64,000 nt of DNA, taken from NCBI GenBank assembly GCA_030734395.1, contig JAUZTG010000042.1:248001-312000 (forward strand), written 5' to 3'. Of this stretch, positions 55,529-64,000 are shown one piece after another; position 1 is the first letter of the stretch, and the number at the start of each line of letters is the position of its first letter. Position numbers and translations under genes: made by a program. Under the pieces are notes generated by a model. It saw only the letters and a list, made by a program, of their open reading frames with translations. It was not told the DNA's origin and ran no database searches. This DNA comes from Sarocladium kiliense (Eukaryota; Ascomycota; Sordariomycetes; Hypocreales; Sarocladiaceae).

Positions 55529-57705
55529 CTATTCTTGCAGACCCTCTAAGCCGTAGATAGGATTGTATGTCAAGTTATAGAAGTCCTCATCGCCAATCAG
55601 CGGGTTCCCTAGAAAGTCATCGAGCCACCCAGCTTCTGTAACCGGTGACGAGAACAAGGACAGCCCAGGAAAGTCCCACTCAAACACGAATTGCTCGGGA
55701 ACAAACGACTCGAGCTCGTTTTCCTCGCCCGTTCTGCTTGCTGCCTGGCCTCTCTGCGTCGGTGTGTTTGTTCCTGTTCGTGATATCTGCACTGGGGAAA
55801 AGTCCTCCCCAAAGGCAGTGCGGCTGAACTTTGCCAGACCTACCTGTAGGAGCCTCAGGTAAACCCGACGCGTTCCATTGCGACTCTCGTGGGCGATTCC
55901 GCCTCCTGCGATGCGGAGATCTTCTAGCAGTGTCCGGCCATGCTCAAGGAGCTTTCTGCTAGTCTCTTCGCAGTTATCGGGCAGCAGTATCGATAGTTTC
56001 AACAATAACAAGAAGCAGAATGCGCATTTGGCCCACACAAAGTCCATCGCAAAGCGGAGGTTTTTGAGATAGTCTCTGGGCTCTTGGATTATGATTTCCA
56101 GATGTTTGCTGAGCGCAGCTTTAGCCATCGTGAGCATCTTTCGCTGTGAAGGTGACATGGCTTCCACATTTTCCACACCTGAAACTCGAATGGCTCGACA
56201 CAAGACCATTGTGTCGGCCCAGCATTGTTGGATCTGCAGATTCTGAGCCAACCAGCTCTCTCGACCTTTGGAGGATGCCTGGGGGAAGATTCGGAGCCAG
56301 TCATTGAACCAGACATCTATGTCCATTCGCGAATCCCCGACAATGGCGAGAATGTCGTCTTCCGACATGGTAGGTGTCTTGGACAGGGCTAAGTAATTCT
56401 CAGCGCGGAGAACGTTGAGTTCCACTTGCGAGATGAGATGTAGATCGAGGTCTGTCTTCAGGTCGCTCTGTAGAAGCACTCGTGACCTTCGTGCGTTGCC
56501 CCGGAACTTGATGAGGAGGGGATCTCCGGCGTCGACGTGCAATATGTGCCCCATGTTCAGTATATGCAACCAAGTCCGACTTTTGCGCATGAGCACAATA
56601 TCCTCGTCACCCGAGTTGCCATGAGTTGTATCGGAGGGCGACACGCAGCGAGCACTCATCTCATCAAACGACAGTGGGAGTCCCAGTGCCACCGCAAACC
56701 GACTGGCTAAGGCCAAGAGAAACGACCGCTCTGAGACATAACATGCTCTGACTAGCAATGCTTGAATTGTCTCAAGCGTAACTTCAGAGGGCGGTCCCAT
56801 AGCCACGTTGAGTAACCTCTTGATGTGAAAGTTGAGCAGGTGCCAAGCTTGAGAGTTGGTGCCTTTCAGAATCCGACAGCCGGTGGCGCATATGATACTG
56901 AACAGGAGATTGCTCCTTGAGCGTATGCTCTCAACCGTATCAAACCTCTGATCCAGCACCGGAACATACTGATGACACCCTCTGAAGAAAGTCCGAAAGT
57001 AGTTCTCTGCATCAGCTAGAGACACAAGTCCCATCGTGACAAAGTCGGACGCTGGGATCGACTCGACCTCGAAGTTGGTTCGCCTCCTTTTCAGAGGATT
57101 AGGATTGCTTGGAAATGGGTGTATCTGAGAGCTTGCTGTTGAGGTCGGGGAAATCCCCAGAAGCCCGTTGGCCTGGATCTGCGAGGAACTGAAAGGAGAC
57201 AGTGTTGGTAATGCAGCGAGCTGCTCAACATTGGGCCAACTTGATGTTTCGGTACCGGGACCAGGACCATCCTCTGGTGGTGGCATACCACGAACAGAAC
57301 CTGCAACGGAAGCAGTCCGTAGCTTCGACTTGAGCTCGTCTACCTCTCTCTCAAGGGACTCGATTTTACTGAACTGAATGTCAGCATCTGCTAGATTTGA
57401 AAAGGTGTCCCATGATTATACGGACCTTTCTCTATCATCATTTTCTGGTTTCTCATAAACGCATTCCTTTTTCAGGCTTTGGCACCTGTATATAGTTTCA
57501 GTCTTACAGAATCGCCAAGATCGGAGATATCGGCATCAGCGTCGAACCTTGAACAGGGCTTCTGTGCATCACATTTCACCTAGTACAGTCAATAGAGAAC
57601 GAGCAATGCAAGGACATCAGTGTTCATAATTACCTTTGAAGTTCGACAGGCACCGCATGCTTTCTGAACCCTGTCAGCAGAAGTCTCATGGTTTCGCCGC
57701 TCCAT
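55529..57705 (-). CDS. Zn2Cys6 transcription factor
   Basis: Four exons (57705-57634, 57579-57548, 57485-57426, 57368-55529) give 667 residues. The zinc cluster is spread over three exons: CGACRTSK ends exon 1, VKCDAQKPCSR fills exon 2, CQSLKKECVYEKPE is in exon 3. Joined it is C-x2-C-x6-C-x5-C-x2-C-x6-C. A coiled coil follows (KIESLEREVDELKSKL), then the fungal transcription factor domain: ENYFRTFFRGCHQYVPVLDQ, LLFSIICATGCRI, LVRACYVSERSFLLALASRFAVALGLP. An upstream ATG pair at 57777-57782 is in a frame that cannot be spliced into the cluster, so the start is 57705. It is convergent with GH31 and may control it (inference). Confidence 0.83.
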
Positions 57706-58119
57706 ATGACTCGTACAGGGATTCTCTTCTTCCGCGCCTTTGGAGGTGACGTCGCCCCTGCATCCTGGTTATTGTCCATCATGTCTCAGAGTCGATCTTC
57801 CCAATGCACTCAGAACCCATCGTAGAGCATCTGTGGCATTAGACGTTTTTCGAGTTGAAAGGCTGGATTGCAAACCAAGTGCGGAGAAATCCCTCAAAAG
57901 TCCGAGGTAAAGCGTGGGGAAGGATACGCAGCAAACCTTAACAATCCGGGGTATGCGGAGGTAACCCTAGCGTTGGCTCTAGACCCCAAGTCAACAGCTC
58001 AGTTGAATATACGATCTCAAGGAAAAGCGTCGACTGCACGAAAACAACTCGAATTCAATCTGGCATTAGCCTGCAAAGAGATGGCTATGACTCTAATCAA
58101 GAGACGATAGCGCCATATG
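57706..58119. other. Intergenic, regulator promoter
   Basis: It contains AACCCTAG at 57963-57970 (telobox-like). The plus-strand frame 57868-58110 is not family-like. Nothing else is seen. Confidence 0.45.
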
Positions 58120-58897
58120 CTACTCCTCGTCCTCCGGATCTACAAGTCCATACTCATCTGCAAACGGATCATCCGTCTGGTTCAAAGCATTCCACTCCAT
58201 CCCAATCCTGATCCTCTCGCTCTCGTTCCTGCCATACTCATGCTCAATCCATCCGAGCATCATGTCAGTTCCTGCGCTGACACCTGAGCTGGTCCAGTAG
58301 TTCCCGTCAACTACCCATCGTGCCTTGGCGATCCAGTTGACCTCATCAGCGCCTGGCACCGTCTTGACCCAGTTGAACGCAGCTTTATTGGTGGTAGCAT
58401 TGCGACCTGCGAGCATGCCGCTTCGGGCTGCGAGGGCGGCTCCGGTGCAGACTGTCCAGAGATATCTTGGTGGTTCATTCTTGAGGCGGTCGCGCAGGAA
58501 GTCTACGTGCGGTTGTGTCCCCTCCGAGTTTCTAGTACCGCCTCCACCTGGCACGAAAAGCACATCAAGGTCGTGTGGTGCATCCTCGAGTGTATGTGTC
58601 GGCATAATGTATTCTGTGAAGTACGGCGATGACGAGTTGGCGCCCATGCCGTAGACGATTCCGTCCAGGATGGTGCGGTCAATTGAGACTGGATCCAGGG
58701 TGGTCGAAATGAGGGAGAGATTCATGGGATGAGCAAGAGACAGTACATTGAGGGCTTGCAAGGGACCAAAAAGGTCCAGAGCTGTGAATGCTGGGAAGAT
58801 GAGAGCTCCGATGCGGAGTGGCGCTGGAGGCAAGTCGTGTTAGTGCTGGTTCCAGGTTGACCTCAAAGCAAGACGGCTTACTTTCTGGATTGACCAT
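58120..58897 (-). CDS. DJ-1/PfpI family protein
   Basis: Two exons (58897-58882, 58823-58120) give 239 residues. The first exon is only 16 nt (MVNPE plus one base), joined across an intron with a CTAAC branch to PLRIGALIFPAFTALDLFGP. Seen: LDVLFVPGGGG near 91-101, the nucleophile elbow WTVCTGAALAA with candidate Cys131, ATTNKAAFNWV and WTSSGVSAGTDMMLGWI. An in-frame ATG 30 bp upstream (58927) is an alternative start. It is a paralogue of the gene at 4637-5359, in the same family layout. The reaction is unknown; relatives include isonitrile hydratase and stress-response amidotransferase-like proteins. Confidence 0.83.
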
Positions 58898-59718
58898 GTT
58901 GGAGGTATGGTCGCTAATATTCACCACGGATATACAATTGGGAAGAGCCTTGATGAAGCGAGGCCACTACCTAGACCATGCAGCGAGGTAGGTCGTGCAT
59001 TATATAGTCGCCACCCATATGCAGATGCTGCACGATTAAACAACAAGTAGCTCGCCTAATCCTATTCGACTCCCCAGCTTTCAACATCCTGGATTTCTAA
59101 GCATATTATCCTAAACAGTCATTCGTCAAGTATAGGAAGGGCTGCATTTGAGCAAGTTCCTCGGAGCATGCAGATGCGGGGGACGGCATATAAATTAACG
59201 CCAGGTGGGCATTCTGCAGCCCAGGCCCCCAACTGCTTGGCCCTCGCATGATGATACCTCATCAAGCAGCGCCTGTTGCGGAAATCTTCCTGTCAGAACC
59301 GAATAGTCGTGTGGCATGACTCGTAGGATAGGTTGCCCTCCATGTGCTCCAGAATGCCGGTTGTTTAGCACATTGTTGCCAGTTAGGCTGCGCGCAGATG
59401 TCGTGGGACACCTGCTCATTTATATCGCAGGCGTATTGAACTATCCCTCAGATAGCTTGGAGGAAACTCTACTGCCTGTTAATCTGAAGGATGCTGGTTC
59501 ATAGGGTGTGGTGGCCGACTACGACTCATTAAGCAGCCGGTTTAGACGGATCAGTACCCTTAGTCCAACAGAGCATTTTCGATGACCATCCTCAGCGTTT
59601 CTAAATATGATCAGGTATTGGCCTGGAATAGCTTTTTCTTGGATGAAATAACACTTGATTATATATTCGAGCACCATGAAGTTCGCGCATCTCGAGACTG
59701 CCTCTCCTGTCATCGGCT
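58898..59718. other. Intergenic
   Basis: 3' flank of the NACHT gene and promoter of the DJ-1 gene. Frames here (59195-59728) are short and overlapping. Nothing else is seen. Confidence 0.45.
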
Positions 59719-62401
59719 CTACGAACATCTAAGCAGTTGCATCGCGGTAAGATAACAAGTGTCATGACTCCATCGCTGGGATACAGAGACTTGTTCTTCT
59801 GTGTCCGGGCCTTGTTGCGGCTCGAAATGAATAAAAGGGAAAGATCCCTGAAGAATTTGGACCATCCGCAATGGAGCGTACTCCCTCAGCATTATGACAC
59901 GAAGTAGTTCGGAGTGAATATACTTCGATCTCTTGAATGGTATAAATCCGGCAACGCAGCTTGCACACGTATATCGTACTTCTTCATCAGCGAAGTCAAG
60001 ATATTCGGAGGGCAGTGCTTTCGTGATGAAAAGAATAATGACCTGCAGAAGTTGCTCGTAATCTAGTGCATTGCCCCGACGAGGCAGGTTGCCTAGGTCA
60101 TTGAATATCTGCTTAAGGAGGGAGGTATGAGGCTCCAGAGCGCCAGAAGGCACAGAAATAAGCAGGAAGAAAGATGTTCGAGCGGGATTGAGGAAGCTTA
60201 GAGCCAGAAGAGGGCTAGATAAGCCATTGCAATCAGCAGCGCGGATAGATTTCCCGTCAGAGAGCTGCTTTAGTAACTGCCGAAGATAAGGTTGGTAGTC
60301 ATCGGATCGCAGAATCATTTCTCTGATTGTGTCAAACGATAGATCCACTTGCTGCAGGACCGAATCAATGTCACCGCGGAGCAGTCCTTCATCAGAAAAC
60401 AAAGAGTACTGTGCAACCTCATGTAGGGATTTGCGAAGCAAAGCACCGCACTTGTTCTCGAACAAGAGACAGATCAAACCATGCCGTAACCGCAGCTCAC
60501 ACCATTGCCAAGTACTCCAAGGGTTTGGTCCGGGCGAAAGATAACGCGGTCCAAATTGATGCTTGAACTTGCGAAGGAAGGCCTGCTGATCCAGGCCGCA
60601 TTCTTGTGCAGAATTCGCGTGCTTGGTCGCGTTTCTTGCCGCGTACAGCGCCATTGGGAATCGGGTTTTCTTCGAAGGGTCGCTCCATTCTTGCCAACCT
60701 AATGGTCCAAGTTCAACCTTCCAGTAGCCACGTAGTTGTTTTCTTTCAAAAGGCTGCAAGCTACGTGCTGAGAGCTCAGCGAAGCATGCATCTCGAAGGA
60801 TTTCATGGCTTTGGGCCTCAAAACCCTTCCGACTGTCTAAGCTGTAGAGATGCCGTAACTCGATGTCCGTGAAGACAAAGTCACGTACAGACTCGTGAGC
60901 AAGCTGGACCAAATAGTTCTCGGGGCTTTCAGTATTTTTCTCGACGGGTCTTGAAAGATCGCGCTTGAACTCTGCGAAGCCTTTCGAAACGGCAGTGATG
61001 TACCGGCGGATACTGGCTGCAGTCTGCTTGTGGTAGTCCCCGTGAATCTCATCGTCAGATCTGCCCATGGTGAGTTGTATTGCCCACCAGAGCTGCCCAG
61101 CATTCAGGGGCGGAGCATCGCTAGCAAATAGGAGCCATCGTAGACATGCCCGGAGCTCGTCACGCAGCGTCTGGTGCCGGTCGAGGACATAACGGTATAA
61201 CATGTGTAGGCCCTCAGGCATCTCCTCAAGCTGCTTTTCGAGGTCGACATTGCCATTGTCGTAAGCTTCGTTCAGGTTATAGACAACTAGTACCGTCCAC
61301 ATGAAGACACCTGCGGCCTTTTCCAATACTGCGTGGCGTATCTCGGTTGCTCTCCTGTTCTTTCCGATCCGAAGTTCAACCTCGATGTATCGAGCGATGT
61401 CTTTGATATGCTCACTTTCATCACCTAGGTCCAGGAAGGTGGCTTCATTAAAAGATATGTAGGGATACGGTCGGCTAGCGAAGAGCACGCGAATTTGGCG
61501 GCGAGGCTGATCTTCCCAGGCACTCTCCACAATGTCACGAAAGAAGCTGAGCATCTTCCGCACATCTTCTTGGTTGCACTCGTCCAATGCATCGATGAAG
61601 AAGGCTGCTGGTCGCTGCTTCAGTCTCACAACCGCATCCTTGAGTAGTCGCTGCAGCTGGGGTATTGGCCAAGGCCGAGCTTGGTACATTTGATGACACT
61701 GCTGAAGCTGTTCTACCTCCGCGACAGAAAGTGTCTCGAGCAGACGAACAAGCAGAGTGCGGTACATGCCTTCGGCGGACTGTTGTAGCGCAGTCCCACG
61801 GGCGTTGAAGAAGTGTGGGAGAACGAGCATGTTGTCGGAATCGGAAGCCTTCCTGGCAGCATCGACTGCGAACTTCATGAGTGTCGACTTGCCAGCCCCA
61901 GCCTTGCCCTTTAGCCAAAGAAGGCCTTGCCGCCAATCCTCTCGATCAGAGGCAGCCCATTTGCGATACTGGGTAGTGTCGCTGATCCAACGGCACGTCC
62001 CCTTGAGAGCATCCTCGATAGCCCATTCACGCAGCTCAAGCTCTTCGAACCGTAGCAGGTGTTGGAGCAGAGGTTGCCGCGGCGCAGTTTGCTCCGGATC
62101 TGTTCAATGGTAGTTAGCAGACTGCACAACGAAGCCATCCGCTTGACCGGTAAGACGAACAATTATTAAAGGTTATGGGTCCTGTGGTGACATGTCCGGG
62201 GCCAGCATTAAGAATGCCTTGCTCCGCGTGCGCCTGCATATGACTGCTCTCACGGACACCGCTTGAGTTCATGATCTGTCCTAGCCATCGCCAGATGTGT
62301 AGCAACCCACTCCGAGTTAGCTCTTCGACCAGTGAGCAAAAGTCTCGAAGCGACCTTGCGTGGTCATTGAATAGCAACGTCGTTGTAGGTTGCAGCCTCA
62401 C
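59719..62401 (-). CDS. NACHT/STAND (NLR-like) NTPase, N-terminus unresolved
   Basis: The main exon (62099-59719) encodes about 792 residues: GTCRWISDTTQYRKW and LLWLKGKAGAGKSTLMK (Walker A at 61908-61882), Walker B FFIDALDECN, sensor-like VLFASRPYPYI, then the winged-helix region (LRACLRWLLFAS) and HESVRDFVF. The C-terminal ~350 residues are helical and show no ankyrin, WD40 or TPR repeats I can recognise. This is the fungal NPHP3_N type of STAND protein, linked in other species to self/non-self recognition. An upstream exon 62401-62161 (LLFNDHARSLRDFCSLVEELT ... GPGHVTTGPITFNN) joins in frame through an intron starting GTTCGT, but it has no good ATG. The true start lies upstream, or the gene is 5' truncated. 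Confidence 0.75.
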
Positions 62402-62554
62402 TTTCGGGGTGCGGGGATGTCAGCACACCCTCCGCGCCCGTTGATGCGGCTTCTCTGGGCTCTTAACCTAATAGGAGAGATATATGCAGCCCTCTGATGC
62501 ATGGGATCACGGCTCTTAGGTTGAACGTCAGCCCGAGCAAGACTTCAGACTGCG

Positions 62555-62650
62555 ACCATTGTTATGAGTACTATTACAGTCGCTTTTATGACCGTTAGAA
62601 TAATAGCCATCATGGCCACAGTTATAGTTGTCATTACATTTGCCATCGTG
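62555..62650 (+). repeat. Degenerate 12-bp tandem repeat, locus C
   Basis: Eight 12-bp units, such as ACCATTGTTATG, AGTACTATTACA, GTCGCTTTTATG, GTTGTCATTACA. AGTACTATTACA differs at one base from a unit of locus A (AGTACTATTTCA). On the minus strand it reads as a 4-residue-periodic hydrophobic stretch, which is a by-product of the 12-bp period. Confidence 0.6.
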
Positions 62651-63539
62651 TTGCCCGATGCAGTCCTTGTAAATGGCCCATCTAACGCTGACGCCCTCTG
62701 TTTATGCCCAAGGACGTGTCTATATACTGACGACGCCACGCAACCCCTGTTCCAGTAGCTGCGATCAGAATTCTCCGTACCATAGGAGGACATGAATCCC
62801 ATATAGAATTCATACTTTTACTAAAGCGATGTTGCGAGCTATGGTTGGTATATCGCTTCGTGCCTCCCTGTTGGGCACCTAGATGTGCTCTGTTCCATGC
62901 CCGACTAGCACTGTCAGAACTTAGCGAAGATGTCCTACTTCTGCTTCCAGCCTCGTGTGATTGATGATCAGCGTACGTTCGCATTCAAGGCATTCGTCGA
63001 CTATACAACTAGACTCACGAAAGCCTCCACCAAGTCACAAACCTATACGACTGCAAAGCAGGAGGCTACTGTGGCGAGGTGAGAACGGGTGATAAGCAGA
63101 AGACCACTCCCGAAATGGGAAGTCACTCCATTTGTGCGCTTGCTTGGTAAACAAAAGTCGCCAGAGACTATGAAGGGAAGGCTTCATGTGCACATTTCGT
63201 CGTTTCACATTGCTCCGCTGATTTGGCGGCGGGGAACCTAGGAGTAAGCATTCTTAAAGCTAATGCTAACCATACCTTATCTCGTAATGACTTTACTACC
63301 CGGCCCGAAGGTCAAAACCGCAATTCATAGGACAACCTGGAAAATGAACAACAGCGGACAGCTGTGGGCATTCACTTAGACTGGACTTGACGAGAAGGCG
63401 TCCATGGCCACCAAGTAGTCACCGCTCCAAGTTCTGAAGACTTATTCGACTGAAGGGCCCTTACTATAGCATTAAAACTACACATCACAGCTCTACAAGT
63501 CAAACTTCCGCGCGCCTTCGCTTCAACCCCAAAACGTTT

Positions 63540-63552
63540 CGAGGGTTAGGGT
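63540..63552 (+). promoter_or_regulatory. Telobox-like motif CGAGGGTTAGGGT
   Basis: Identical 13-mer to 14355-14367; here 143 bp upstream of the methylthioribulose-1-phosphate dehydratase start. Confidence 0.4.
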
Positions 63553-63694
63553 CCACCCCTCCACACCCACCATGACACCATCATGAACCAGCATCTTTTT
63601 CTGCCTCACTTCGCAAGTTCACTCACACCGAAGCTCACAACTCATTGCCAGTTAACGAGACTTACCACACATTGAATCTCCCAGATCAGTCAAT

Positions 63695-64000
63695 ATGTCG
63701 AGTGCCAACGACGCGGCCCAGGCGCCGGCTGAGCCTGATCAGCTTGTCACATCCTCGGACCCAAACCACCCCGCCAATCTCATCCCATCCCTTTGCGCCA
63801 AGTTCTGGACTTTGGGCTGGGTGACCGGTACCGGCGGTGGCTGCTCCATTCGTGATGAGTGAGTAGAGTTCCATAAGCCCATCATTCATGAGGCCGTTCC
63901 CCAATGGAACTACTGTGTACAGAACCTCTGTTAACAGCTCTCAGCGACCTCGTCTACATCGCCCCTTCCGGCGTCCAAAAGGAGCTTATGAAAGCTTCCG
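63695..64000 (+). CDS. MDE1: Methylthioribulose-1-phosphate dehydratase, 5' part (class II aldolase fold)
   Basis: Exon 1 (63695-63858) and the start of exon 2 (63945 onward); the gene runs off the window. The intron begins GTGAGT and ends CTCAG, splitting an Asp codon. Seen: HPANLIPSLCAKFWTLGWV, TGTGGGCSIRDD and LVYIAPSGVQKELM, which are the N-terminal motifs of the methionine-salvage dehydratase Mde1/MtnB. The enzyme converts methylthioribulose 1-phosphate to the diketo phosphopentane in the cytosol; the metal-binding His residues lie further on, outside the window. Confidence 0.87.

Larger units (their letters stand above)
62402..63694. other. Divergent intergenic with 12-bp-periodic repeat
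   Basis: It may hold the missing 5' exon of the NACHT gene. It contains locus C of the 12-bp repeat and a telobox-like motif at 63540-63552. No other gene is evident. Confidence 0.45.

Noticed and set aside
57654..57782. Alternative N-terminus starting at the ATG pair 57777-57782 for the GH31-linked regulator
   Set aside because: Lys/Arg-rich and plausible in look, but no donor/acceptor pair joins it in frame to the zinc cluster.
62545..62802. 85-codon frame with a long hydrophobic, Thr/Val/Ile/Met run
   Set aside because: Also a product of the 12-bp repeat (locus C) and not a membrane protein gene.

Overview
The window is nuclear DNA of a filamentous ascomycete (Pezizomycotina). Genes are dense and carry short introns, mostly about 50-70 nt, with GT..AG ends and CTAAC/CTGAC branch sites. 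Families are typical of these fungi: Zn2Cys6 regulators, DHA1 and Dal5-type MFS carriers, an Mtr-type amino acid permease, a CYP504 P450, a NACHT/STAND protein and GPI-anchored wall proteins. I cannot fix the class from sequence alone; Dothideomycetes or Sordariomycetes would both fit. I assembled exon structures by hand from reading frame, splice sites and family alignment. No tRNA, rRNA, CRISPR array or intact transposon was recognised.

Layout. 0-5.4 kb is mostly housekeeping: an AIG1-like membrane hydrolase, GINS subunit Sld5, SSU-processome protein Utp18 and a DJ-1/PfpI protein. At 6.0-10.6 kb a Zn2Cys6 regulator and a DHA1 drug transporter are divergent, with a perfect 14-bp CCG/CGG palindrome between them. 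At 11.3-25.9 kb lie a GNAT acetyltransferase, a GPI-anchored protein, a fused pseudouridine-5'-phosphate glycosidase/pseudouridine kinase, methylmalonate-semialdehyde dehydrogenase, calnexin, a 3-hydroxyacyl-CoA dehydratase and an amino acid permease.

26.9-41 kb is accessory. It holds a broken luciferase-like monooxygenase joined to a broken MDR reductase, an actinobacterial-looking alpha-amylase, and a run of Zn2Cys6 regulator, old yellow enzyme with a rewritten active site, CYP504-type P450 and intact luciferase-like monooxygenase. That run looks like an aromatic or xenobiotic catabolic cluster.

41.5-50 kb holds a trypsin-like protease, a fungal hypothetical, and then three secreted proteins: a GH12-like protein lacking its catalytic nucleophile, a four-CX3C GPI protein, and a GPI protein with two copies of an 8-cysteine module. 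50-58 kb is a possible alpha-glycoside utilisation unit: a Dal5-type MFS and an intracellular GH31 enzyme transcribed divergently, followed by a Zn2Cys6 regulator. A second DJ-1/PfpI gene, a NACHT protein with an unresolved N-terminus, and the 5' part of methylthioribulose-1-phosphate dehydratase end the window.

A degenerate 12-bp-periodic repeat occurs at three separate places (28.7, 42.6 and 62.6 kb), all in the accessory half.
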